Shown piece by piece: positions 11,438 through 24,729 of a stretch of 64,000 nt of DNA. Below the pieces are notes generated by a model. It was not told the origin of the DNA and made no database searches. It saw only the letters and a program-made list of their open reading frames with translations. Both the position numbers and the translations under genes were made by a program. Positions within the stretch are counted from its first letter, which is position 1; each line of letters opens with the position of its first letter. This DNA comes from Hansfordia pulvinata (taxonomy: Eukaryota > Ascomycota > Sordariomycetes > Xylariales): positions 2,875,001-2,939,000 of the forward strand of contig BJKQ01000006.1 in the NCBI GenBank assembly GCA_006538405.1, in the 5' to 3' direction.

Positions 11438-12152
11438 ATCTGGGAAGAGGAGGCCCGAGGGTGGTATTGAGTTGGTCAGGGCTTGGGCGGGCCAAGCGAC
11501 GACTACGCTAGCACAGATTGCACCCTGGAGAGACAGGGCCTTGCGCTGGGTGACGTCGTGAGATGATGGAGAGAGAGGCAACTTGTGTGATGGCGAGGGC
11601 GGATCGGGACAGACAGGCGCCGGGGTGTTCAGGCGACGACGAGGCAATCTCGATGGCAGAAGGGGGGAGTGGAAGGGGGAAGGTCCAGCGATGGTGTTGT
11701 GCACTGTATGCTGTGTGACTGGTAGGCGATGACGTCCTGAATGGATAGCACGGGCGAGACTGGCACTGGAACTGGGATGGCGGCGAGGCTGGGCGGGATC
11801 ACGATGCAAATATCTGTGGTTGCGTCGGTCTGCTATGGTCTTCTTGAGTTCTCGAGGGTTTAAGGGTGCTCTACAGATCCGGGCGGGTGGGAGAGTGCAG
11901 AGTTGTTATATGCTCGATGCAATTGCACGCCGGGTGGTAGGTATGGCTCTGCAGGGCAGCGCTGGAAGGAAAGGAACATGGGAAAGGCGAGAAATCCCAT
12001 TCTCCTCCACACCCTCCCGGTGCTCCATCAGGCGCACGCGGGCCCACGCCCCCGACTGCTAAGGTACCTGCAAGCGCCCCCTTCTGCGCACTGCGGCGAC
12101 TGTCGCCGTCGCGTACCGGTACATGAGTATCTGCCCCCTGCCCTGTCGCACG

Positions 12153-12173
12153 CCCCCCCCCCCCCCCCCCCCC
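12153..12173. repeat. Homopolymer C21
   Basis: Twenty-one consecutive C, intergenic. The exact length is prone to sequencing error. Confidence 0.9.
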
Positions 12174-15100
12174 TCTTCTCCTTCCCCTCCGCTTCCAAGG
12201 TTCTGCAGGTTCGTGCTCGCTGCGCGAAGGGGCAGGCCCTTCACCACGGGCGCTGGCGGGTACTTCGGGGCCTGGCATTCGCGCCGCCTGCCCCCTCCAG
12301 CCTGTCTGTGCCTGGGTCGCTTCACCACCCCCCCCTTTCCCTCACCCCCCTTGCACCCCCTCAGCTAAGTACCCATACTCGGCAGGTTACGCGGGAAAAG
12401 GGTCTACGAGTACGCCAGCAGCAGGGGTCTGGGCGGCAGCCACGAACCTCTGGCTTTTTGGATAGAGGGCAGGCGCAAAGAAAGGTGGTGGGGTTTTCGA
12501 CAAGCCGCGAGCCCGTCGTGTGCAAGCCCGCGTCGCCCTCATGTACCTGGCGTGGTACTGCTACGACGCACCGGCCTCGGCCGCGTACTGTGCTGACCGC
12601 CTGTCCGACGATGTCGAGGCAGTACGAGTAGGTGGTGGGCAGCACACCTCAAGCTTGGACCCTCCGGTTGGCCCTCCAATTGACTATCTCGACGGGCGTG
12701 CCCTCCCCTGAACGAGTACTCGTACACAAAGGTAGGAGAGCTTCGTGTTCCGCTGACAACCCGGGGTCAAAGGGTCGGCATTCGGGGAGGTCGGCTGAGC
12801 AGACGCAGACGCAGAAGCAGAAGCAGAGGTAGGCAGGGTTGAGGGCTTCGAAGCCAGACGTCCACGGTCCCGGGCGTGCGTGAGTACAGGTAACACAAAA
12901 CATTGACTCCTTTTTCTTTTTCTTTTCTTTACTCCCTCTTGTTGTTCCTCTTGCCTGCGGCCCCAGGAGGAATCCTGTCAGCCCACCCGCACCCAAAGGC
13001 TCGTAGGTCGTGCCCGGTCGCTGGGCGGAGGCGGGAATGCCGAGCCCTGATGCCAACGAGAATCGATGATGGGCAGCCACCCAGACCGTCAGCACAGATC
13101 AGGGTCGACAGAATCGGCGATCAGCAGGCACAAATAGGTCTCAGTGGCCGAGGACATATCCAGTGTCGCACCACCCAACCAAGTCAGCACGAGTACGAGA
13201 GGCACTCATGCTCGCACTAACTAGGCCTGGCAGCGCAGCGACCAAGGTACCTACAAGTTATGGCACTTATTGCCTCTGTTACATGTAGCACGCCCTTGGA
13301 CTAGCAGGGGGGCCCTCACTGAAAGTCCCTCCAGCTGCCGCTGCGCAAAGGAAGCGTCCCACGCGGCCCCAGCTGTCGCCTTGCCGAGAGCGACTTCAAG
13401 GTTGTACGAGTACTCGACAGGGCCGGTACATGGCATATTTCTCAGACCCCCTCGACCGAAGCCCGTGCCCTGGTCAGAGGTGAGATGTGGGCCCAATGCT
13501 TGGTTTTGAGGATGGGATCGCGATCGATCACAAGTTCAGGTCGTGAAAGTATTCTGGAGAGCGCGGACAGACACTCATCACTGGCTATCCGAGCTGTGCT
13601 GTACTGTGCTGTGCTGTGCTGGTGTCGTGACAGCAACGTCTAGGAGACCGCGCCCTCCCCTCCCACCGCCTCAGCTCGTCGTGCTCGTGCTGAGACGGGG
13701 ACTCAAGTTGTCTGTGGTGCGTGGCTCGGAATCGTCGCCTATTCAATGTCTCTCCCTCGTCGTCGCCTTGCCACGTCCTCGTCGCTCCTCGCCATGCCCG
13801 GCGATGCACCGCACCGCACCGCACCGCCCGCTGCTGGCGTTGTGTTGTATCGTATTTTGTCGTGTCGCCAAATGCTCACGAGCGTCGGAGGGTGGCGTCC
13901 CGGCGCCAGGTCCCCTGGGAGTGATGACGTAGTTGAGGCGTCGCTCCAGTCCGGGACCCCCCCCGGGGGAGGGTCTCCGGGGTCTCGGGACGAGGGACCT
14001 TGGCTGGGCGGACGCGTAGCTGGCCAGGGGACTGTCCATAGTGAAGGGCCCATTCGGGGCCAGCAAAGCCCGCAGAGCAAGCAGCTCGCAAGGCAGGACC
14101 CCCGCGCCTTGAGATGATGCTGAGAGAATCCAGAATCCAGGGCCCAGCTTCCGCCCCCAGTGCCCCCAGCGCCCCCAGCCTCGGGCGCAGGGTAAAAGAC
14201 CCTCCCGCCCTTTGCACTGATGGCGAGCTTCCTTCGCGGCCGCCTTAGCGGGTACGAGTCTCTCGGCGTGCGAGGTCCCCACTCGTAGCTTGGTGGCGTT
14301 TGGAAGAGGAGGGAGACGAGGCGCACGCCGACGAAGAGGGGCCGGTTTGGACGAGAGCGTGACTAGACCTGTGGTTGCCGGTGTGTAAGGTGGTGGTTGT
14401 GGCACAGAGAACTCGTGCGAATATGGACGCCTCAAGACGACCAAGAAGACGGTCTGCGTACAGTGCGGTGACAGGCGCAAAGGGATCTCCCACACGGCGC
14501 AACTTGGCCGCAAAGGCACCTCAGAGTGCTGGGCCGGGTACTTGGCCGGAACTCGCAAGGGCGCCCGGGACAGACGCACGGGTTGGGCAGACCAAGCCCG
14601 AAAGAGACACGTGAGGGACTCTGGAGAAATCGATGGTGCCCTCCTTGACGTCGAAGATCTCGATCGCCGCCGATCACTGCCTGCTGCAGCTGTCTTGCCC
14701 CAAGACCGGCAATGCGACTTTCGCCACTAGCCACCAGGGCCACGGGAACGCTGAACTCAGCGGGTCTTCCTCCGCCGACGCCGCGAAGGCTCTGACTTTG
14801 ATGGACTCGTACTAGGGCTGTGAGAACGAATAAGGACGCCGCAGTGGAAGCGCAACTTGTGCGCGGTCGCAAGCAGTCGTGCCGCACTCTTTCATCGAGT
14901 TCTTGACCTGCAGACACGGAGCGAGCGAGGGCAAGCAAGGGCCCGGGCTACGCGCGCGACCATGGCAAATGGAAATGGGATGGTCCATCCTCGATGCAGG
15001 CCGGGCACGCGACTGCGCGTTCTGCGGCCCGGTCGCCTGGATGCAGCGACCTTTTCCCGCGGTCAGATGGGCTTTCCGATTGCCGTCGTCTCTCGGGTCT

Positions 15101-18100
15101 TGTTTCATTAAGGCGTGGTGCGTGGTGCGTGGTGGTGCGTGGGCGCGTGCGTGCGCGGTTGAACCGCTCACCCGGTCTTTCTGTCCGCCTGTCTGTGAAG
15201 CCGGTCGGCTTGCGCGATGACCAGACCGGGTGCGCGAGGGGCTGCGCCTGAAATTTGGCTCGTCTTCTGGCTGGCGCGTCCCTGGCGTGCTCCTTTGCTG
15301 TTCCGAGCAGCCCTGGATGTCGGTGTCAATTGAGCTACCTATCAGGAGGTACGTACACCTGGCAGGGCTCAAGGGCCGTGTCGTGCGCGTTCAAGGCGAA
15401 TTTGGCGGATGGGGCCTGGGCGGGACCCTGATCTGACCTCCACTGACACTACTGACCCTCAACACCACACCACCTTGCAAATCCCAAGACCCTGCAGCGG
15501 ACGGAGGACACCATGATGTCATTGTCACGACACAGCTCCTGCGCGGACCAGGGCCAGCAGGGCGGGCTGATGCCACAGATTGGGGGCAATGGTCGGAATC
15601 CATCTCAGAGGCAAGAGGTGCGGGCTGCGGGAGCGCCGGCAAGGGCCCTGGGCACTTTGCAATTTTTTCCTCTTGGTTCTCAGGGCTCTGTCGCCCTCCC
15701 TTCTACCCCTTGGGCGCCTGCCTGGCACAGCTGGGTGGGAAAACCCTGGGCCCTAGAGTCGATACACGCCTCGACGCTCGGTGATGAGCCGCGGGGCGCA
15801 CTGGAACGATCGAGATTTGGGGGAAGATCGAAAGCCCACGAGCCGCTCAGTGGGGCGCCCAGTGGGCTGGCAGGGATAGCTTGTGCCACAGCTCCTTCGA
15901 GTCCTGCGCCTGTACGGATGGTACCTAGGTACAAGTACGGGTATCCGCACATGTGCCCGTAATTGGGCACCCCGCAGCCCTGTGTCAAACGGCAGGCCGG
16001 TCTCGTCGGCGGGCCCCAATTAAGCCAGGACAGACGCCCACCCCCTGGCGTGGCTCTTCGGCCTTTTGGGCGGGCGAGTGAGTACCTCCAGCTTAGCACC
16101 TGAGGTACCAGTTGAGGCGGGCGCCACTTCCTCCCGTGGAAGCCAGCATCAAGGGCCATGAAAACTCGACTCTTAATATATGCGGATAGAGGGGAAACTA
16201 GGAAGGTACATCCATGCGCCCGTGAATGAAGGGCAGGCAGCTTGGACTGCAGGAGTTTGGTAGGCGTACGAGAGGTAGGTAGGTGCCTTCGAGTACGCGT
16301 GCACGCAGACTCGTCGCCCCGGGCGAGCGCCGCAACGCCCAAGTCGTTCCGAGATGAGTCTGCCAAAGCTGGTCTCGCATCTCACCTTGCTGGCGCACGA
16401 ACATTGATTACTCGACCTCGGCCATCGAATCCTGCCCCAGGGCACTTGCGCTTCCTCCCCGGCACAGCGCTCCAGCTGCCAGGTCGTCCGGCGCCCTTAG
16501 CGGTGAATACTCGTACCCCTCCACGCGAGGACGGGACTCGCTGCCGCCCACGGCCATGCATCCATCCGGGGTCTGACGAGAGACGACACTCCCTGCTCGC
16601 GATTCTGGGCAATTATTGTCAGCTGGCGAGTCATCACCGCCGGAAGCTTCTCCAGAGCGCCACTGTCGCAATTTGACACCCTGCCGCTCACCAGGCCCTG
16701 TACGACCAACCTGGCGGGGATGCTGCTGACATCCTACTCCCGCTACGGGTTACGGCTCACCTCACTTTTCGCGAGCCCTGGCCCCGCGACTCACTCCGGA
16801 AAGGCCGGCATACTTGGCTGGCCGCTTTCAGCCTGATAGGCGACTGCGCCCATGACACAGACTTGCGACCTCGGGCGGCTTGCGCGACACCACAGACCAA
16901 CGGCGAAAGCTCTCGACGTCAAGCGAACACCACCAGAGGAGCACATGGACGAGTGCACGACAGCACGGCGGTCTCTGCCCGCGACATTGAGAAATAATGA
17001 AAAGAAATAAAGTGTTATGTAAGGGTTCTAGGGTCCTGCTCATCACTAATCCAGGGTTCCGTCGGTTCCGTCGCGGCACAAGGCACGGCAGCTGTCACGA
17101 TGTCCCTTATTTTCGGCGATCCGGCGACCCTCCTACCAGCACTGTCACTTCCAGCCCACTATTCTTCTTTTTTCGCAACCCCTCTTTGCGTGGTAGCGCA
17201 CAGCAACACACGCCTACTCGTACGCCGTCTGGAGACCCCAGGCTCTATCCCGGTCGCGAGCGCGCCCAACCCTCCGTGCGCGCCCGCGTCCTTCGTCGGG
17301 GTCCCACCTCTCTACCGAGTCGGGTTCCCCTCGGCCACGGGCTTTTCCTCTCGAGGGAGGCGCATGCACCAACCGCCCGCCCCTCAGCGGCCCTGGAGCC
17401 AACGGGCAACTTCAGGCACACATCGCAGTGGGCGGGTCGCTCCATCGCAGGCACGGGACCCACTGCTAGGCGACTATGCCCCGTAGCTCAGGGACGTCGA
17501 GATCGGGTTCCATCGCGTCATCGATATCTTATCAGCGGGATCACGATGCCATACTCCGGACGACTGCGTCCTCCCAGCACATGAGCACTTCAGCACACAC
17601 GCCCCTCTGTGGTTGGCATGATGGTTGATCTGTGCTGCAGAGTCCTCTAGCCTGATCCAAACAGAACAGGCTCGTATTGTCTCCGAGACTCGTCAGCGAG
17701 GCGAGTGACCCTCGCCCAAATCTTGTTTCCGTGACAAAGCCGCTGGGCCGGACGCGCAAAAGGGCAAGGCATGCTTGGCCGTGTCAGGCTGAGAGCCTGA
17801 AGCACACGAGAGTCCAATCTTATTGCCGGATTCCCACCCTTCGATCGATCCAAGTACGAGTACTACCGGCGGCTTGATCGGATCTTCCAACTCTGTGTCG
17901 CTCAACTGGAGGTCGCTCTGCCTTACCCGTCACCCGGTCCAGCTCACAACCTTGTTGAGGCAGACTGCCGTGACTGCGAGTATCTAATTAGCTCGATTCA
18001 GCACGCTACGCCCGCTACTCTGTAAGCATAGGCTTCCCTTGCGAGTATTTCCCGGTCGTCCCGGGTGCAGAGGCATGCGAGTATGCGGAAGTCATTGTCG

Positions 18101-20088
18101 AATAGGCGAGGCTACCATACGCAACGAAACGACTCCTCCGGGCAACGATTCCCATGACGGCTTCGGGCCGAACACGAACGCGTCTGGATTTCTTCAGCAA
18201 GCCTTGACTATCGAAATGCGTGTCGGACTCGGCCTGCGGACCAGCAACCGTACTTGGCGCCCATTGCCGGAAAGAGCCGTGTCATGATTGGCCCCTCCTC
18301 TGATCGTGATTCTGTTCGTGTCGAGACATGAATTCCTTGGAATAATCCCATGGTGGGCAAGACCAAGTTGCTGCTTAGTTGTTGCCATGTGCTCGGATGG
18401 GCCTCGAAGAGGCAGGTCGCCTATGATTCGACTGCGAGTCGAGTTTGTCGAGCTCGTGCTATTGCGGCCTACTCAAGAGCAGACAACTTGGCGTTGACTC
18501 GGTATACACGGCATGTAGCCTCGTGTTGGTCTAGTCAAGGCTCGCAATAGGCATCCCGAGTCTATCGATGGGCCATCTTGCCCGGGCGTTCGATTGGACA
18601 TTGGACATGTGCCGGCGGGCCAGCCTGCGAGGCTTTTTTTTTTTCTTCTCCCGACTTGACTCTTTCGCTTGTGGCCTATTCGAGAGTCACATCGACTGCA
18701 TGTCTTTGCCAGGGCTGAGATGCACCGCCAGAGCCAGGGTCAGGCATCCCCGCACAGAACACGATCCTAGCAAGAGGGGCACGCTTGAAGAACAAGCTTC
18801 GGGGCTCGAGGCCTGCTGCTGTGCGTGCTGTTGCTGTCGTCATGAAACAACACTGGACATGGCTCTTGGGGCCACCCTCGCGCGCGCGCGTTCATCGAGG
18901 CAGCAAGGCGCAGGTGACGACCCAGGGCAGTCATTTCTCGGTCGTCGCAACAAGGTTCACGCACAAGCACCCTGCCCGGCCATCAGGCGGGCGGTGGCAC
19001 ACACCACCCACGCACCCACGCGCTGGGGCGCGTCGGGATACACAGACGTATAGTCGAGCCGACATGGGATTCTAGATTTCGTCCATGCCAGCCCCATAGC
19101 AGTCTGGAGGAATGCCATGTCGCAGTGGTCACACGCGCCCAAAAGGGCGTCATGTCGGGATGCCCCCCGTGCTCCCCCCCCTCCCCCTCTGCCGCCGTTG
19201 GGGTGTGTCCGAGTAGGCGTGGGGTGGGGTGTGCGACCGCCTCGGCGGCGAACCGATTGCAGGTGGCACGCTTTGTTTGTTGTCGCGCAAAGCCTCAGCA
19301 CGCGTGCGCCTGGTCGATCATGTCTCACAGCTTGTGGCCGGATCGAGATCCCCATATACTCGTGGTTTGGAGGGAGGCTCCGACGGGGGGCGCCATGTTA
19401 AACGGCTGTGGGCCGTCCTCGTCCCAGCTGACGCCTCAGTCTATGGAACAAGCGGTCTCTTTGCTCCCTTCTCCGACTCGGACAGTGAGCTCCGTCGTCC
19501 TATACCGACTGCTCAAAGCAACCCATGTCTTAAACACGGCGACATTGCCGGATACCAGGCATATTCCTTGAGCCGGTGGCAATCTTTGCACATCCCGGAA
19601 GGCCGGACGTGGGCGGGCGCGGCGCGCAGGCTTCATACGACGGGGAGGGTGGGAGGAGCCAGGAAAGAAAGTGTGGATGGCCGAGTGTGTGCGCGGTCGT
19701 CCTATTTGAGTGGCAGCTGTGCGTGGCTATGAGGAACGCGTACGAGTAGTCGTAGTAGGTACGCGTGAGCTCCCGGCAAGTCCATTACCTCACGGGGGGG
19801 CACCGCTTCCGAGCCAGCGCGATGGAACCAGGGACAGAAAGTAAGTAATAATAAGGCCAGTATCTACCTATCTACATATTACCGATGGCTTCCGGCCCCG
19901 TTGACGTCTAGCCCGCCAAGGCCGGCGGCATATGGTAGGTAGGTAGGGGCGGCAAATGCTCCCCTCCCCTCCCCCTCTTGCGCCTCCCCCTTGCAAACCA
20001 GTACGAGTACTGGACAAGATGGGGATTCTGCTAAATGCCATCAGCCCTGACAACGAGACCCGCGTGATTCTCGTTTTCATTGCTGTTG

Positions 20089-20097
<9 letters not shown>

Positions 20098-20145
<48 letters not shown>
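20098..20145. repeat. (CTG)16 trinucleotide repeat
   Basis: Sixteen perfect CTG units preceded by several GTT units. It gives artefactual poly-Ala and poly-Ser frames. It is not inside any supportable gene. Confidence 0.95.
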
Positions 20146-20148
<3 letters not shown>

Positions 20149-20230
20149 CCACACCCGTGATCTCGATGCAACCGCATGCGGCGCGCGTAGCTAGTCACAT
20201 GAGACATGTGTGTGTGTGGTTGGCTGTTTC

Positions 20231-20290
20231 CATGCCCTGTCATGCCCTGTCATGCCCTGTCATGCCCTGTCATGCCCTGTCATGCCCTGC
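20231..20290. repeat. Decamer tandem array, CATGCCCTGT x6
   Basis: Five exact copies of CATGCCCTGT plus a sixth ending in C, all in perfect 10-bp register. The array then degrades into CCCTG units to about 20304. Confidence 0.95.
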
Positions 20291-21720
20291 CCTGCCCTGC
20301 CCTGGTAATGCCTGACCGCCCGTCCGTACTCGAGGGTGGTAGGGAGCTGAGGGGCTGTCAGCCGTGGGCGGAGGGTGTGTATACTCGTAGTCGTGATCAT
20401 AGGAGGGGGAGAGAGAGAGCCTCTATCACTAAAAGTCCCCCTCTCCTCTACCTGACAGGTATACTTGCGTGCCCTTGTCCGCTCGTCGCGTTACCTAGCC
20501 GGCCAAGCTGCCTCCGCGGTCGCTCATACAGGAAAAATAGAAAATAAAATAAAAATAAAAATAAGACGGACAGCTTGGAGGGACGTGAAAAGTGCCGGAG
20601 TTCTCGTACGCGTAGCGTAGCTGCTTTGCTTGCGCGATGGTTGCGGCGTGGATTAGTAATCTGACTACCTATACCTGCAAGTACGCGTACGCGTATACCA
20701 CCTGCACCTAAGGCCTTGTACTGCCCGAGTGCAGTACCTCACCAACCAGGTAGGTAGCCTGCATCCACCCTCGGCACAGAGAGATATCCAATACCTACTC
20801 GTACTCGAGGCAAAAGCGGCATGACGTGGGGATTATCGTCAGCATATCCATCCTCACCACCAGATCCCAGATAGGTACGGGTACTCTTCCGCAGCGAGCG
20901 ATGCATGCGGGCTACCTCCTACCTTAAGGAGGGGTGGCGACAACGGACAGACGGCCGGAAGGACGGACGGACCCGCCTCCGACGACTGCGAGTATCGGCG
21001 GCGGCGGCGGCGGCGAAGTCTCCTCCGCCCCGGCGGCGACTCTCGGGCGAGGATACTCGTACATGACCCAAGGAACTTCCATTGAGGGGTTGTTCAGGTG
21101 GTGGTGGTGGTGGCGCGGGGATGGGCCGGTGAGCGGGCGGGTTCCCAATGTAAAGGGGCCTTGCCCGCCTGCCTCCTTGTCTGCCTGTCTGCATGGCATG
21201 TATGTGTGTAAGGTATGTATGTATGGATGGCTGCCGTTCAACAACAATCATGATGAATGTGAGTGTCCCGGATATGATGAACGATGACGACGATGCTTTC
21301 GATGGTCCCGAAGGATATCCCTTGCATTCCTTTCCAATCGGTCCTCCTGGCAGCTGGAGTGTTGGGAAGCAGTGGTCAGAAAGCAGTGCCTATAGGTAGG
21401 TAAGTATCTACAGTATCTACCATGGGTACTTACGGTACCCAAGGCACCTGTATACTCGAGTATGCCAGAGCGGACTACTTACCTACTTTCAGGCAGGTAT
21501 GATAAGAATGAGGTACTGTACCTGAATCTTTGGCGTGATGCCCCATCCGAGGAGGCGTATTCATTAAGCTTTTGTTGTTGGTATTCTGATTATTGTCAGA
21601 GCTGGATACTCAGTCAGATCTCCCGCGGCCTACTCGCACGTTTCCATGTGCCTGGTCTATTGACCTTTACGAGTAGCTGGCACTGCTTCGCTCACACTAT
21701 CCCAGTCGACGCAATCGTGT

Positions 21721-21739
21721 CCCCCCCCCCCCCCCCCCC
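21721..21739. repeat. Homopolymer C19
   Basis: Nineteen consecutive C, intergenic. Confidence 0.9.
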
Positions 21740-22977
21740 TTCTCCCACTGGACTGGTGTCCGGATCCGAAGATGTGATCAAGCTCCAGCAGCCTTGCAGG
21801 GCACATAAAAAAAAAGATGAAGAAATAAAGCTCGACCCGTGGACGGAAGCGGGCAGGGTCATCCATCATCAAGCCCCGGCCCTGGGACCATGCAGAATGC
21901 GGGCTGGCTCTCTTGTGTGCAAGGTTTCGATGTTGACCTGACTGCATTTCCGGCAGCTATTCGTGGGCTCTTACAAGTTGCGAGACCGGTAGCCCACATC
22001 AAGCAACGCATGCTAAGGGCAACCCGGATCCCAGGATTGGGTTTCCCACTCGACGTCAAACAACTGTCATCTCATCCCCAGACGTCCGTCCCCCCCCCTC
22101 TCCCCTTCTCCCTCTCCTCTATGGAACCTGTAACTCCCTCGTCTCCGATGGCTTCCGCGGATTTCCACGGCGACTCCGTACCAGGGGGCGGCGTGGGGCT
22201 AGCTGGCCCTCAGTAAGGCTGGTTGAGACGTGACAAGGTCCTGCGAGCAAACCATGACGACCAGCATTGCCGGCGTCCTGCGGGCTCTGGCAATCCTGCC
22301 AGGTGAACCTTTTGTGAACAAGACTACACAATGCACACGACCAGACTCTCTGCACGTCACGTGTACCTACAAGGTTTCAAACGAACCGCAGGAGCTACTG
22401 CATGCCCCTGAACTCGTCGAGTAGGAGGACAGACCACACGAGAAGAGAAGTTTGTTGTTCGACTGTCGCTAGCCATCAAGTGGAGGCATCAGGTTGGACC
22501 GCAAACCGCCCAAGTCTCTGGCTACACTGAGAAGAAACATCACGACACATTCCCCCCCTACCCCCCCGAATGAAGCAAACGTATGATAATGGAATTCCAA
22601 CGCTATGTCATGAAAATTACATCTGGATCCATACTTACTGCACGGGGATCGTGGATATGTAATGTCATCTTGACTTTGGGTATCAAACAACGGCCTTCCT
22701 CTCTCTCTCTCTCTCTCTCTCTTGCCTTCCCGACAGCCACACGCGGCCCCGTATGTCCACCAATCGTGCTGCGCCCCCCCCAGTCCCAGTCCCACCAACG
22801 CCAGTTCCCAAATTGACACTGCTCGAGAGAGACGGGCCTATCCACCATCGCAAAATAGAGTGAAAACCTCTCCCCTCCCCCTTCCTTGATATCCATCAGT
22901 GCCCCCTCCTCTACATTTCTCCCGCATGAGTGTATAACAACCCAGGCCCAAACGAGCCAGCCTCGCCCAGGAGCCTA

Positions 22978-24729
22978 CTACTTCGATGTGTCTGTATTCT
23001 GCTTCTTTGGAGGCGGCGGCATGCCGCCAACCTGGGTGAAGGTGCCGCCCTGGAACCAGCGATCCTCCTCAGCCTTGCGCTTGCGAGTGAGCTCCGCCTG
23101 GACGTTGGGGTCGACCAGCTGGAGACCCTGCGCGGGGGTGAACGTGAGCGAGGACGCCGTGCCGCCGTTCACAGAGGAGCCGACGCCCGAAGACCTCAGC
23201 CCCTTGCCGCGAAGATCAATCTCGTGGGCCGCGGGGCCCATGCCGCGCAAGGACGAGGCCGCCCCGCCGTTGAGTGACGTCGCTCCACCCCATCCCTTGT
23301 GCTTCTGGCTGAGCTTGGCGCGCGTGCGGTTGTCAACCTGGAGCGCCCGAATGCGGCCATCGCCACCCGCCTGGCCTATCATGCCCATGCCGACAGTCGA
23401 GTCTCCGGTCCCGTAGCCAGCCTCCTTCTCCTCCTTCCCAAACGCCATGCGGTTCTGAGCCTTGCGCAACTCGGTCATGGCCGTCGCCTCCTTGGCCTTG
23501 CGCGCCTTGCGGCCACCACGCTTCCGGGATGGCTTGTCGTCCGGCACGGGCAGGGCCCGCTGCCCGTGGTTCGGGGGCGGCTCCGTCATCTTGTCAAGGC
23601 GCTCCAGGTACTGGGCCTTGATCTCCTCGCCGTAGGACCCGTCCGGGGAGGAGTGAGAGGCGTCGGCACGAGCCGCGAGGACGACCTTGGCGGCAATGCC
23701 CTTCAACGCCTTCTGCTTCTGGTCCGACGGGATCGCGCGGATCACGGGCGAGTGGAAGAGGAAGCCCTGGTGCGTCGTGGAGACGTTGGAAACGATGTTG
23801 TTGTTTTGGCGGTTGGAGCCCCACGACGCAAGGTTGCAGGATGGCGTCCGAGTGAGGGCAGTCAGACCGCCGGCAGTATTGATGAGCTGAGCGCCGGCGA
23901 GAGATCCGACGATGGCGGTCAGGTTGGGGGCAAAGACGTTCATGCGAGACTGGACGTAGCTGGTCAAGGCCTTTTTCGCGGCGTCGAGGTGGATCAGGGT
24001 GCGGCAGGCGCGCAGGATCCGGTCGAGCTCGGGCTGCGGGAGAGGGTTGCCTTTGGTGGTGGTGGCCTCGAGGGTGACGAACATGAGGGTGGATCTCTCA
24101 ATGACGGAGCGCAGAGACTCGCCGAGTATGTTGTCGGTGGAATCCTCGAGCTTGCGAATCGAGTCCGTGTCGAAAGGGCCGTTGGCAACAATGGCGACCA
24201 CCTTGGCAAACTCGAGGGGGTTCTGGACGACACCCTCGAGCTCGGGGAAGCGGGCCGAGTAGTGATCGCGGATGTACTTGTGGACTTTGACAACCTCTGT
24301 GTCAATCTCTGTCGAAGTCGTGTTGGACTGGGTGAGGACCTTGTACTCGGGGTTGTCCTCGATGTTGCCGATGTTGATCTGGGAGGGGTCGAGGGGCGCG
24401 GCCTGGTAGTGGTTGACCTTGTCGAGGAGGGGCTGTAGCTGGTCGACGAAAGAAGCCGCCGACTTGGAGTCGTCCGTGCCGCCCATCTTGACATCGTTGC
24501 CTTCGCCGTCTGCTTGATTCCGGGCGCGCCTCGCCAGCTTCTCTACACGTGCATCATCTCCATCATCACCATCGCCACCATCGTCGTCCTCGTCGTCGTG
24601 GCCGCCGTCGTTACCGTCGCTGTCGCCACCGTTGGCAATACCTGCATCAGCGCCTGCATCGAGCTCGGCATCGCCTTCAACATCGCTGTCGTCGAAGTCG
24701 TTGAGCAGCTCCTCGGTGAGGGTCGACAT
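22978..24729 (-). CDS. prp31: Prp31, U4/U6 snRNP splicing factor, 583 aa
   Basis: Single exon. The ATG at 24729-24727 opens MSTLTEELLNDFDDSD, the usual acidic Prp31 start. Residues 12-62 are Asp/Gly-rich. The Nop fold spans roughly 140-390: a NOSIC-like part near VVKVHKYIRDHYSARFPELEGVV and LEFAKVVAIVANGP, and the Nop core with SRMNVFAPNLTAIVGSLAGAQLINTAGGLTAL and CNLASWGSNRQ. A basic segment (402-412, RKRGGRKARKAKE) and the Prp31 C-terminal domain (about 396-530) follow. The protein ends with DRWFQGGTFTQVGG. Prp31 binds the 15.5K-U4 snRNA complex and bridges U4/U6 to U5 in the nuclear tri-snRNP. Length and domain order match the family. Its start faces that of clf1 across 746 bp. Confidence 0.96.
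   Translation of the reverse strand: MSTLTEELLNDFDDSDVEGDAELDAGADAGIANGGDSDGNDGGHDDEDDDGGDGDDGDDARVEKLARRARNQADGEGNDVKMGGTDDSKSAASFVDQLQPLLDKVNHYQAAPLDPSQINIGNIEDNPEYKVLTQSNTTSTEIDTEVVKVHKYIRDHYSARFPELEGVVQNPLEFAKVVAIVANGPFDTDSIRKLEDSTDNILGESLRSVIERSTLMFVTLEATTTKGNPLPQPELDRILRACRTLIHLDAAKKALTSYVQSRMNVFAPNLTAIVGSLAGAQLINTAGGLTALTRTPSCNLASWGSNRQNNNIVSNVSTTHQGFLFHSPVIRAIPSDQKQKALKGIAAKVVLAARADASHSSPDGSYGEEIKAQYLERLDKMTEPPPNHGQRALPVPDDKPSRKRGGRKARKAKEATAMTELRKAQNRMAFGKEEKEAGYGTGDSTVGMGMIGQAGGDGRIRALQVDNRTRAKLSQKHKGWGGATSLNGGAASSLRGMGPAAHEIDLRGKGLRSSGVGSSVNGGTASSLTFTPAQGLQLVDPNVQAELTRKRKAEEDRWFQGGTFTQVGGMPPPPKKQNTDTSK

Larger units (their letters stand above)
11438..22977. other. Gene desert between flbC and prp31, 11.5 kb
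   Basis: No supportable gene on either strand. The part next to 11437 is the flbC promoter and leader. The rest is GC-rich with many overlapping shadow frames; those at 13743-14579, 15680-16366, 16997-17584 and 18568-19571 were inspected and show no domain, plausible exon chain or signal. Contents are simple repeats (C runs at 12153-12173 and 21721-21739, (CTG)16, a decamer array at 20231-20290) and about twelve TACGAGTA/TACTCGTA motifs, e.g. 12405, 12623, 12717, 13405, 17215, 17856, 19741, 20002, 20806, 21054, 21668. The right end is the 3' flank of prp31. Confidence 0.6.

Noticed and set aside
10586..11809. N-terminal extension of FlbC to 407 aa
   Set aside because: The extended frame begins at a TTG and has no ATG before 11437; the added residues are leader-like.
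13743..14579. 278-codon minus-strand open frame in the flbC-prp31 desert
   Set aside because: Overlaps other long frames on both strands, contains low-complexity GCACC repeats, and shows no domain.
20098..20145. Poly-Ala/poly-Ser protein from the CTG repeat
   Set aside because: Frames exist on both strands only because of the trinucleotide repeat; flanking sequence is non-coding.
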